Positions 52,748 to 61,178 of a stretch of DNA of 64,000 bases are shown here, piece by piece (positions within the stretch are counted from its first letter, which is position 1; every line of letters begins with the position of its first letter). A program made the translations under genes and the position numbers. The notes under the pieces are model-generated. The model searched no databases. It saw only the letters and a program-made list of their open reading frames with translations, and was not told the origin of the DNA. This DNA comes from Streptomyces sp. ITFR-21 (lineage in GTDB: Bacteria; Actinomycetota; Actinomycetes; Streptomycetales; Streptomycetaceae), in NCBI RefSeq assembly GCF_031844685.1, contig NZ_CP134605.1, positions 2,996,001-3,060,000 on the forward strand, given 5' to 3'.

Positions 52748-55700
52748 GTGAAAGAAGTGCCGCAAGTGCCTGCTTCCTTACACGAGGTCCTCGACTCCAT
52801 CCGCGCCAGCTCGACGTCGAACCGGGAGCGGGGGACGGAGTTCGAGGAGCTCATGGTCAAGTACCTGAGCACCGACCCCCAGTGGACTCGCCAGTTCTCG
52901 CACGTCTGGATGTTCGCCGACTGGGTGGGGGCCCAGACCGACAAGCGGGACGTGGGTATCGACCTGGTTGCGCAGGATCGGGAGACCGGCGGGCTCTGCG
53001 CCATACAGTGCAAGTTCTACGAGCCTCAGCACCAGGTGCAGAAGGCCGACCTGGACTCCTTCTTCACTGCCTCCGGCAAGGGCGGCTTCACCCGCCGCCT
53101 GATCATATCGACAACGGACAGGTGGGGCCGGAACGCCGAGACGGCCTTGGACGACCAGCAGATCCCCGTGACGCGGCTCGGGCTGGCCGACATAGAGGCG
53201 AGTCCGGTCGAGTGGCAACTACCCGCCGCCCGTGATCGAATCAAGGCGACCCTTCGCAGGCAGAAGAGGCTGCTGCCCCACCAACAGCGAGCCGTCGAAG
53301 CCGTCTTCGAGGGCTTCGCCTCGCAGGCCCGCGGCAAGATGATCATGGCCTGCGGGACGGGCAAGACCTTCACCAGCCTGAAGGTTGCCGAGCGGCTGCA
53401 GCAGGAACGTGCCAAGCGGGGTGAAGGGGAGCACACCCGGGTCCTGTTCCTCGTACCGTCCATCGCGTTGTTGAGCCAGTCACTCAGGGAGTGGAGTTAC
53501 GAGGCAGAGACCCCCCTACGCGCCTTTGCCGTCTGCTCGGACGCCAAGGTCGGCAAGCACCAGCCGCTGGAAGGAGACGACCAGGACCTACCTACCCACG
53601 ATCTGGCGTTACCGGCTTCCACTGACGCGGGTCAATTGGTCCGGCGGCTCGAGATTGCAGGCGAGGAGCCTGGGCTCACCGTTGTCTTCTCCACCTACCA
53701 GTCGCTCTCGGCAGTTGCGGAGGCACAGCGTCAGGGTGTGCCCGGCTTCGACCTGGTGCTGTGTGACGAGGCCCACCGTACGACCGGTGTCACCCTGGCT
53801 GGCCACGACGAATCGGATTTCGTCCGCGTCCACGACAACAGCTTTCTTGTCGCGGATCGCCGCCTGTACATGACAGCCACGCCTCGGATCTACAACGAGG
53901 ACACCAAAGCGACCGCGAACAAAGCGGATGCCGCCGTCGCTTCGATGGACGACGAAGACACGTTCGGTCCGGAGTTCCACCGTCTGGGCTTCGGGCAGGC
54001 CGTGGAGCAGGGCCTCCTTACCGACTACAAGGTGCTCATCCTCACCGTCGACGAGGGCGTCGTTGCAGAGACGATCCAGCGAAGCCTGGCCAACGGCGGC
54101 TCCGAGCTGAATGTCGACGACGCCGCAAAGATCATCGGGTGCTGGAACGCCCTGGCCAAGCGGCGCGGCACCTTCGCCGACGGATCGGGCTTCGCAGACG
54201 AAGATGCCCCGATGAGGCGAGCTGTCGCTTTCGCCCGCAGCATCGCGGACTCCAAATGGATCGCCGAGAAGTTTCAGGACATCGTCGATGCCTATGACGG
54301 TGCCGACGACGACGTGCTGCGCTGCGAAGTCGACCACGTGGACGGCACCTTCAACGCCCTGCGACGCAATCAGCTCCTTGGCTGGCTCAAACAAGATCCC
54401 GGCCCGGGCACAGCCCGCGTCCTCTCCAATGCCCGTTGTCTGTCCGAGGGCATCGATGTCCCCAACTTGGACGCGGTGCTCTTCCTGCACCCGCGCAACT
54501 CCGTCGTGGACGTGGTGCAATCCGTCGGACGGGTAATGCGGCGCGCGGACGGCAAGGACTACGGCTACATCATCCTGCCTGTCACGGTGCCGGCCGGAAT
54601 GGCGCCCGAGAAAGCACTTGCCGACAACCGGCGTTTCAAGACGGTCTGGCAGGTCCTCCAAGCCCTGCGCGCTCACGACGACCGGTTCAACGCAACCGTC
54701 AACCAGATCGAGCTCAACAAGAAGCGGCCCGACAATAAGATCGGCATCGGCAGCGTCGGCCCCTACGACGAGACGATCGGCGACCGCGACGCCTCCAGCA
54801 ATGCCGACACTGCGGACGACGCGAAGCGTCGGCAGGCGGAAAGCGCCCAAGGGATACAGGATGCCCTTTTCTCCGTCGCCGACTGGCGCGAGGCGATCTA
54901 CGCCCGAATCGTCGACAAGGTCGGCGAGCGTCACTACTGGGAGGACTGGGCCAGGGACATCGCCAGCATCGCCAACCGGCACGTAACCCGTATCAAGGCC
55001 GTCTTGGCGTTGCCGGAGAAGCGGGCGGCTTTCGAGGAATTCATCGGCGAACTCCGGGCGAACATCAACCCGGGTGTCACCGAAGCCGTCGCCATCGACA
55101 TGCTGTCCCAGCACCTCGTCACGAAGCCGGTATTCGACGCTCTCTTCAAAGACTATGGCTTCGCGGAACGCAACCCGGTCTCTCGGGCCATGCAGCGCAT
55201 CATCGACGTCTTGGACGACCAGGGCATGGGTGCCGAGACCAAAACGCTGGAAAACTTCTACCACTCGGTCCGCGTCCGAGCCGAGGGCCTCGACAATCAC
55301 GAGGGCCGCCAGCGAGTGATCATGGAACTGTACGACAAGTTCTTCAAGACCGCCCTCCCCAAGACCGCCGACGCGCTCGGTATCGTCTACACTCCCATCG
55401 AGGTTGTCGACTTCATCATCCGCTCCACCGAACAGGCCATCAACAAGCACTTCGGGCGGTCGCTCTCCGATGAGGGAGTCCACGTCATCGACCCCTTCGC
55501 AGGCACCGGCACCTTCCCGGTACGAATTATCCAATCCGGCCTTATCCGCCCGGAGGCCCTGCGGCGTAAGTACGCAAGCGAGCTCCACGCCAACGAGGTT
55601 GTTCTTCTCGCCTACTACATAGCCGCGATTAATATCGAGGCCGCGTTCCACGACATCGTCGGCGTCGATTACCAGCCTTTCGAAGGCATCGTTCTCACCG

Positions 55701-57640
55701 ATACGTTCCAGCTCGCCGAGGGCATGGAGAAGCTCGACGGAATGGACGCCCTGGAAGGCAACAGCGAGCGCGCGAAGAAACAACAGAAGCAGGACATCAC
55801 CGTTGTCGTTGGCAACCCGCCGTATTCGGTGGGGCAGGACAACGCGAACGACGACAACCAGAACCTCAAGTACGAGGCGCTGGACGAGCGCATCCAACAG
55901 ACTTATGCGGCCCTGTCCACGGCCACGAACAAGAACTCGCTCTACGACTCATACATTCGCGCCATCCGCTGGGCCTCCGACCGCATCAAGAACGAGGGCG
56001 TCGTCGCCTTCGTCTCCAACGGTGGTTACATCGACGGCAACACGGCAGACGGCCTACGCAAGTCACTCACCAGTGAATTCGACACGATCTACTGCTACAA
56101 TCTGCGCGGCAACCAGCGAACGGCTGGCGAACAGTCCAAAAAGGAAGGCGGAAAGATCTTCGGATCTGGCAGCCGAAACACCGTCGCCATCCTGGTCCTC
56201 GTCAAGGGCGGAGAGCGGGCCGATCCAACTGCCAGCTGCGCTCTGTACTACCGAGACATCGGCAACTACCTCAGCCGAGACGATAAGCTCCGCATTCTCA
56301 CCACACAGGACCTCAAGTCGGTCGAGTGGGAGCAACTCCTCCCGAACGTCGACGGCGATTGGATAAATCAGCGGGACGAGCGGTACAAGGAATTCAGGCT
56401 GCTGGGAGACAAGGCTTCAAAGAGTGACTACGCTGCAATTTTTGGGGTCTACTCCCCAGGGCTTCAGACCAACCGGGATTCTTGGGTTTACAGCTACTCC
56501 GAGCGGAAACTCGGTGAAAAAGTAGAGTCGCTGATCGACTTCTACAATTCGCAGCGCACCGGCTTCAGCGCACATTGCAAAACGGTCGGTGTTGTGAACT
56601 CGAGGCCAGCCGATGCAGAGAAGTACATCGACCGCGACCCCAGGCGAATCAGTTGGTCGTCGAGCCTGATCTCCAAGCTGGCCCAGGGAAAGAATATAAC
56701 GTACGACGCGGGTCGCGTAGTTATAGGCATGTACCGACCCTTTAGCCGGCAGGCGGTCTACTTCGACCGGGACTTGAATCACCGCCCGGGTAAACTACCG
56801 CTGATGTTCCCGACTCCGGATCACGAGAACCTCGGATTCTACGTGACCGGCATGGGGTCGGACAAGCCCTTCTCGGTGCACGCAGTCGACCATCTTCCGG
56901 ACCTGGCATACTGGGGTTCCAGTAATGGGCAGTTCTTCTCCCGCTACGCCTACCGTGAACTGGGCGGCATCGACGATCTCTTTGCCGCCGCAGGCGAAGA
57001 GGCCGGTTTTGAGCGTGTAGACAACATCACCGACGCCGCGCTGCAGGACTACCGAGAAACGTACGATGACCCGGAGATCACCAAGGACGATCTTTTCTTC
57101 TACTGCTACGGGCTGCTCCATTCCCTCGACTACCGCACTGCTTTCGCCGCTGACCTGAAGAAGTCCCTGCCCCGCATACCCAAAGCGCGCGACTTCAGGG
57201 CCTTCACCCAAGCCGGTCGCAGGCTCGCCGACCTGCACGTCAACTACGAGCAAGCCGAGCCGTACGCAGGTATCGTCGAGACCGTCACCGGGACCGCCTC
57301 CAGCATCCCGCAGCGTGAGCTGTACCGAGTCTCGAAGATGAAGATCCCTAAGGTGAAGGGGCGGCAAGATCGTTCGACGATCATCTACAACCACCGCGTA
57401 ACCCTAACCAACATCCCGGAAGAGGTGTACCGCTACCAGCTCGGCGCCCGCTCCGCGATTGAATGGGTCATCGATCGGTACCAGATCAGGGCTGACAAGA
57501 CATCAGAAATCACCAACGACCCCAACGACTGGTCCGACGATCCGCGCTACATCATCGACCTCGTCAAGCGGGTTGCGACGGTGAGCGTAAACACGGTGAA
57601 AATTGTCGACTCTCTGCCGGCATTGGACATCCTGGAGTAG
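52748..57640 (+). CDS. Single-chain Type ISP-like restriction–modification enzyme
   Basis: This 1,630-residue protein has an N-terminal Mrr-type nuclease (Asp72 in DVGIDLV and QCK at 87–89), a helicase with Walker A ACGTGKTFTS (about 201) and DEAH at 340–343, an N6-adenine methyltransferase with DPFAGTGTFP (about 914) and VVGNPPYSVGQ (about 1022), and a C-terminal target-recognition part. This is the LlaGI-type order: one polypeptide cuts and methylates. GTG 52748 or 52757 may be the start, since ribosome sites are weak. A TTA codon lies at 53609–53611. The gene has fewer G/C third positions than the chromosome backbone. Confidence 0.93.
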   Translation: MKEVPQVPASLHEVLDSIRASSTSNRERGTEFEELMVKYLSTDPQWTRQFSHVWMFADWVGAQTDKRDVGIDLVAQDRETGGLCAIQCKFYEPQHQVQKADLDSFFTASGKGGFTRRLIISTTDRWGRNAETALDDQQIPVTRLGLADIEASPVEWQLPAARDRIKATLRRQKRLLPHQQRAVEAVFEGFASQARGKMIMACGTGKTFTSLKVAERLQQERAKRGEGEHTRVLFLVPSIALLSQSLREWSYEAETPLRAFAVCSDAKVGKHQPLEGDDQDLPTHDLALPASTDAGQLVRRLEIAGEEPGLTVVFSTYQSLSAVAEAQRQGVPGFDLVLCDEAHRTTGVTLAGHDESDFVRVHDNSFLVADRRLYMTATPRIYNEDTKATANKADAAVASMDDEDTFGPEFHRLGFGQAVEQGLLTDYKVLILTVDEGVVAETIQRSLANGGSELNVDDAAKIIGCWNALAKRRGTFADGSGFADEDAPMRRAVAFARSIADSKWIAEKFQDIVDAYDGADDDVLRCEVDHVDGTFNALRRNQLLGWLKQDPGPGTARVLSNARCLSEGIDVPNLDAVLFLHPRNSVVDVVQSVGRVMRRADGKDYGYIILPVTVPAGMAPEKALADNRRFKTVWQVLQALRAHDDRFNATVNQIELNKKRPDNKIGIGSVGPYDETIGDRDASSNADTADDAKRRQAESAQGIQDALFSVADWREAIYARIVDKVGERHYWEDWARDIASIANRHVTRIKAVLALPEKRAAFEEFIGELRANINPGVTEAVAIDMLSQHLVTKPVFDALFKDYGFAERNPVSRAMQRIIDVLDDQGMGAETKTLENFYHSVRVRAEGLDNHEGRQRVIMELYDKFFKTALPKTADALGIVYTPIEVVDFIIRSTEQAINKHFGRSLSDEGVHVIDPFAGTGTFPVRIIQSGLIRPEALRRKYASELHANEVVLLAYYIAAINIEAAFHDIVGVDYQPFEGIVLTDTFQLAEGMEKLDGMDALEGNSERAKKQQKQDITVVVGNPPYSVGQDNANDDNQNLKYEALDERIQQTYAALSTATNKNSLYDSYIRAIRWASDRIKNEGVVAFVSNGGYIDGNTADGLRKSLTSEFDTIYCYNLRGNQRTAGEQSKKEGGKIFGSGSRNTVAILVLVKGGERADPTASCALYYRDIGNYLSRDDKLRILTTQDLKSVEWEQLLPNVDGDWINQRDERYKEFRLLGDKASKSDYAAIFGVYSPGLQTNRDSWVYSYSERKLGEKVESLIDFYNSQRTGFSAHCKTVGVVNSRPADAEKYIDRDPRRISWSSSLISKLAQGKNITYDAGRVVIGMYRPFSRQAVYFDRDLNHRPGKLPLMFPTPDHENLGFYVTGMGSDKPFSVHAVDHLPDLAYWGSSNGQFFSRYAYRELGGIDDLFAAAGEEAGFERVDNITDAALQDYRETYDDPEITKDDLFFYCYGLLHSLDYRTAFAADLKKSLPRIPKARDFRAFTQAGRRLADLHVNYEQAEPYAGIVETVTGTASSIPQRELYRVSKMKIPKVKGRQDRSTIIYNHRVTLTNIPEEVYRYQLGARSAIEWVIDRYQIRADKTSEITNDPNDWSDDPRYIIDLVKRVATVSVNTVKIVDSLPALDILE

Positions 57641-57676
57641 CGAAGCCGCTCGGCTAAAACGCCGCGGTCAATCTAG

Positions 57677-57717
57677 GTACCGCCAGGCAGTAGTGACTTT
57701 CTCATGCCTGGCGGTAC
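57677..57717. terminator. Perfect 13-bp convergent terminator hairpin
   Basis: GTACCGCCAGGCA and TGCCTGGCGGTAC pair across a 15-base loop between the convergent ISP and EVE-like genes. The right arm includes the last codons of the EVE-like gene. Confidence 0.8.
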
Positions 57718-58190
57718 TTGTCGACCACCACAGGGTAGGGACGGAGTAGCGGTGCGACGGTGACGCGGAGCAACTTCGCATCGGTCACAGGGAGCTTGAG
57801 AACAGCCCTCCGCATGCGTACGCTCCATGCGCTCGGGTCGGGAAAGACCTCTAGCTGTGGGACAAGATCGCTAAGCACGAGTCCGCCACGCCAATCGGCC
57901 AAGGCATGGATATCCAGGGTGCACCCCTCAGGGAAGATGCGTTCACCGAGATGCATTGGTTCCGGCAGAATCTGAACTGGACTCGCGACAGTCGCGCAGC
58001 CCATCAGACGCCCGCGGTCACGAGTGGGGTTACTGAAACACCCACGAGTGGTATACAGAAGGACTTCGTCGCCCTCTTTGACTGATTGAGCGAGTCTGGA
58101 GCGGCCGGCAGGAAAAGCCATCCTCTGCTCCGTCACCACCCAGCTTAATGCATCGCGGTTGCTGATGATCATGAGGTGTGTCTCGGGCAT
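57702..58190 (-). CDS. EVE/PUA-like domain protein
   Basis: The 162-residue protein reads HLMIISNRDALSWVVTEQRMAFPAGRSRLAQSVKEGDEVLLYTTRGCF, then MGCATVASPVQILPEP, a pattern like the EVE/PUA-like fold (short ISSxxNW start, GDxxxFY strand, VTSP strand). EVE domains bind modified bases and sit next to modification-dependent restriction genes, as here. ATG 58190 begins the domain but lacks a clear ribosome site; the frame extends to 58343. Confidence 0.65.
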   Translation of the reverse strand: MPETHLMIISNRDALSWVVTEQRMAFPAGRSRLAQSVKEGDEVLLYTTRGCFSNPTRDRGRLMGCATVASPVQILPEPMHLGERIFPEGCTLDIHALADWRGGLVLSDLVPQLEVFPDPSAWSVRMRRAVLKLPVTDAKLLRVTVAPLLRPYPVVVDKYRQA

Positions 58191-58517
58191 GTTGACGACG
58201 ATACTGGTCTCGGGAGCCCCGTCGGCTTGCCCGATCGGATCCACTGCACGAAGCGATGGCGCGCAGGGACGTTGGCCAAGGGCTTTGAAGCATCTGGTGC
58301 TGACACCGCCGGTCAGCCTGAAGGCAACGAAGCTCGTAGACACCCTGCAGTGCCTGGACCACTGGCGCAGGAGCTCGACCCAGCCCCGCCGCAGCCGAGT
58401 CCTGGTTGCAGTTCTGGTTGCATCGGTCCCGTCCGGCGCTGTCCGAAGCCCTTGCCATTACCAGCTCCGCCCCAGGTCAGAATGCCTCTGCTCCCCGACG
58501 TACGGCCCCGTGGCCCG
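58191..58517. other. Region between the EVE-like gene and attR
   Basis: About 330 bp with no named gene. Frames here are short and overlap the tRNA copy. This is the right end of the island. Confidence 0.5.
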
Positions 58518-58570
58518 TTGGAAAGCGTGTTGGGGGCAGCGCCTCACGAGTTCGATTCTCGTATCCTCCG
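58518..58570 (+). other. attR: 53-bp partial duplicate of tRNA-Ser(GGA)
   Basis: The bases from TTGGAAAGCGTG (anticodon loop) to CCTCCG repeat 36494–36546 with three differences (A to G, C to G in the variable arm; A to T in the T-loop). The 5' half of the tRNA is absent. Together with the intact tRNA at 36462 this marks the 22-kb island. A hairpin follows at 58580–58608. Confidence 0.92.
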
Positions 58571-58579
58571 CAGGCCAGA

Positions 58580-58608
58580 GGGCCCGCAGCGTTCACCGGT
58601 GCGGGCCC
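58580..58608. terminator. Hairpin downstream of attR
   Basis: GGGCCCGCA pairs with TGCGGGCCC around an 11-base loop, where the tRNA's original chromosomal terminator would be expected. Confidence 0.6.
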
Positions 58609-58714
58609 ACTGCGCTTCTGGTCTCAGTCTCCTCTTCCGGATCGGATCGCAGACTCACGTGAGTCGGTGGCCCGGAGGCGGCACCCGCCTTGCCAGCGCC
58701 TTCGCAAATCCTGG

Positions 58715-60382
58715 CTAACCTTGATCTTTCGTGACGTTCCATCGGTTCTCTCGGTGGGCCGTTTCGGCTGTTCGGGCTGGTGGCAGCCAGGCTGATGGCC
58801 CGGCTGTCGCGTCGGGTGGGCGCCGGGTTCCACGGCTCCGGTCGGGGTGATCCTGGTCGCGGGGACGGGAACGTGCTGCTCAGCCGGGGTTCGGGAGGGC
58901 TTCGAGCCGTGCCAGGGCGTCGGTTATCACGTCGGTCCAGGGCCAGTGGCGGGCGAACCGCAGATAGCGTCGGCGGGCGGTCGTGACGAGCTGGGCGGCG
59001 GCGGAGAAGAGGCGGAACCGGAGACGGCGGGGTTCCCACCTGCGGGTTTCGCCGGTCAGAGCGAGCATCGGCATCCACGCGAGGAGGTCGAGGGCGAGCT
59101 GGACGATCTCCAGCCATATCTGGTTCTGGGCGGTGCCGTGCAGGGGCAGGTTGCGCAGGCCGGTGGCCCGCGCGGCCCGGATGCGGTCCTCGGCCCGTGC
59201 CCGCTGGCGGTGTCGCAGCTCCAGTGCCGCGATCGGCATAGCGGTGGTGTTGGTGGCGAAGCAGGTCAGCCGCAGTCCGTCGGCGTCGGTGATTCTCAAC
59301 TGGGCACCGGGATGGGGCCGTTCCTTACGGATGATCAGCCGCGTTCCCTTCGGCCAGCTCTTGAGGCAGTCGCCGGACAGTTCTGCGACCCAGGCGCCGT
59401 CGCGGATCTCGCCGCCGGGCTCGATCGCTGCCGTCCAGGCCGTGGCGGGAACCTTGAGGACGGCCTGGTGGATCTGCTCGGTGATGGTCATGCCGACCGA
59501 GTACGACAGCCACCGGCCGCGCTGGGCGAGCCAGGCGACGAACTCGTGGGTACCGCCTGCGGAGTCGGTACGGATCAGCGTCCGGCGTCCACGGCGGTAA
59601 TTGTTCGGCAGCTGCGCCAAGGCGAGCTGGGCGGTGGTGATGTGGTCGGCGGCGGTGTTGCTGCCCGCGTTGCCCGGCCTGAGCAGGCCGGCCACCGGCT
59701 CCCCGGACCCGCCGGCGCCGTGGTCGACGAAGGCCATCAGGGGGTGGTGTCCGAAGGTCTTCTTCCAGGTCGCCGTGGCGTCCTGCTTCTCGGAGTGGGC
59801 CAGCACGAGTACCCCGTCCAGGTCCACGATCACCTGCCCCGCGGCATCCGGCGCTGCAGTGCCGGCCAGCTTCCACACGCGCTCGCGCACGCCGGCCCGA
59901 GCGGCCCTGATCGCGGACAGGGCCTTCGGCCCGGCTGCGGCGAGGGTGTCGATGAGCCGGGAGACCGTGGGGTCTGACGCCACCGGCCCGAACACGCCGG
60001 GCTCGGCCCGCAGCATCCCGACATCCGCGAGGCAGTCCCCGCCCAACGCGACCGCGAGGGCCACGTCCAGGAAAATTTTGCCCGGGTCGTGCACCGCCCG
60101 CGGCCGTCGCCACGAGGCAAGCGCCGCCGATATCGCGGTGTCCAGCCCGGTCTTGCGGATCGTCTCGACCAGCAGCACGGCCCCGGCCTGGGACACCATC
60201 CCACGGCCACCGCCCTCGATACGGACACGTGGATAGGACCCGATACGCTTCTTCACCTGAGAAGTGCCTCCGGCAGTGGCAGGAACAAGGACCTCGACAA
60301 TCCTCATTCTTGCTGGTCAGAGGCACTTTTCGCTTACCTGCCCACCCGTCGGACAGCCCACTTCATGAAAGCGCGAGGCTAA
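58715..60382. mobile_element. IS1380-type insertion sequence (copy 2) with CTAA duplication
   Basis: CTAA occurs at 58715–58718 and 60379–60382, bounding imperfect inverted repeats CCTTGATCTTTCGTGA and, reversed, CCTCGCGCTTTCATGA. The element itself is 58719–60378. It inserted outside the island's right border. Confidence 0.85.
58880..60256 (-). CDS. IS1380-family transposase (copy 2)
   Basis: The 458-residue protein starts KKRIGSYPRVRIEGGGRGMVSQAGAVLLVE and has VIVDLDGVLVLAHSEKQDATATWKKTFGHHPLMAFVD and TLIRTDSAGGTHEFVAWL, the IS1380 DDE motifs. GTG 60256 follows GGAGG; the frame is open to 60307. Complete. Confidence 0.9.
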   Translation of the reverse strand: MKKRIGSYPRVRIEGGGRGMVSQAGAVLLVETIRKTGLDTAISAALASWRRPRAVHDPGKIFLDVALAVALGGDCLADVGMLRAEPGVFGPVASDPTVSRLIDTLAAAGPKALSAIRAARAGVRERVWKLAGTAAPDAAGQVIVDLDGVLVLAHSEKQDATATWKKTFGHHPLMAFVDHGAGGSGEPVAGLLRPGNAGSNTAADHITTAQLALAQLPNNYRRGRRTLIRTDSAGGTHEFVAWLAQRGRWLSYSVGMTITEQIHQAVLKVPATAWTAAIEPGGEIRDGAWVAELSGDCLKSWPKGTRLIIRKERPHPGAQLRITDADGLRLTCFATNTTAMPIAALELRHRQRARAEDRIRAARATGLRNLPLHGTAQNQIWLEIVQLALDLLAWMPMLALTGETRRWEPRRLRFRLFSAAAQLVTTARRRYLRFARHWPWTDVITDALARLEALPNPG

Positions 60383-60438
60383 CCCGAAGAGGACCACCGG
60401 TATGCGCAACCCGGAGCTCTTGGGGCCGCTGCCCTCGG

Positions 60439-60744
60439 TCATGCCTCGATGGTGAACGCCCGCTCGTAGAACGATTCTGTTGCGACGTCCTCGTACACCG
60501 TGGTGGGGCGGACCCGGTTCCATCGGTGGCCCAGCATAACGGTCAGTGCCATCGGTCCGGCCAGGAAGAGGTGGACCCTGGGTGCGGTGCGGCTGGCGCG
60601 CCGGACTGCGTCGCGGATGCCGACGGCCAGCGCGTTGGCGGTGGCCTGGTCCGGGACGGCGCTGTCCTTCACCCCGGCCGGCGGGCGCAGGACCAGGAGG
60701 TCGGCTACGGGGATCCAGGCGCACCGCGGCGTCCGCGAGATCAC
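60439..60744 (-). pseudogene. SAVED-domain fragment (CBASS-type effector remnant)
   Basis: The frame contains ALAVGIRDAVRRASRTAPRVHLFLAGPMALTVMLGHRWNRVRPTTVYEDVATESFYERAFTI, the C-terminal half of a SAVED domain (HLFLAGPxAL and LGHRWN). SAVED proteins bind cyclic oligonucleotides made by CD-NTases in CBASS defence. No CD-NTase or effector part is near, so this is a relic. Upstream it runs, in another frame, into a piece of an unrelated gene. Confidence 0.7.
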
Positions 60745-60937
60745 CGGCCGACTGAAAACCGCGGCTGTGTGCGTACGCGACCGCGTCGTGCACGATCACC
60801 TGTGGCTGTTCGACGTCAATCCGCGGGTGCCTGGTTGAGACCGAGCGGTACATCATTACGTACCTGGCCAGGAATCCGGACCCCATCGCCTCGGGGCCGG
60901 TGACGTTCCGGACGCCCAGGCAGTACACATCCACCAA
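60745..60937 (-). pseudogene. N-terminal fragment homologous to 39441–39616
   Basis: Minus frame CLGVRNVTGPEAMGSGFLARYV…RIDVEQPQVIVHDAVAYAHSRGF is the same family as the broken gene at 39.3–39.6 kb and very similar at DNA level. It joins the SAVED frame at about 60743 out of phase, so it is a deletion product. Confidence 0.7.
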
Positions 60938-61178
60938 AAACCCGACGACAGTGAACGGGCGAGCGCCCCCGCAGCACGCTGTGGAACGCTCACGGTGAGC
61001 GGCGGCGGAACAACTTTTTCGGGATGCCGACTGGGCCGGGCTCTCCGTCGGCGCCCAGGCGTGCGGGCGGGGCCATGCGGATGCCGTCCGCGCCCTCCTC
61101 CGCGGTGCCGCGCGCCGCTGTCGTCACCGTGCCGCGTGTGGCGGAAGTGCCGGAAGCGCGCGGGCGCGGGATGATGAA
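60938..61178. other. Intergenic region, phosphatase promoter zone
   Basis: About 240 bp with no gene seen. It should hold the promoter of the phosphatase gene. Confidence 0.4.

Noticed and set aside
53609..55897. A 762-codon minus-strand frame opposite the ISP enzyme
   Set aside because: It lies wholly within the ISP gene, whose nuclease, helicase and methyltransferase motifs are all on the plus strand.
58518..58570. Second tRNA-Ser gene
   Set aside because: Only the 3' half is present; the acceptor 5' strand and D-arm are absent, so it is an att copy and not a tRNA gene.
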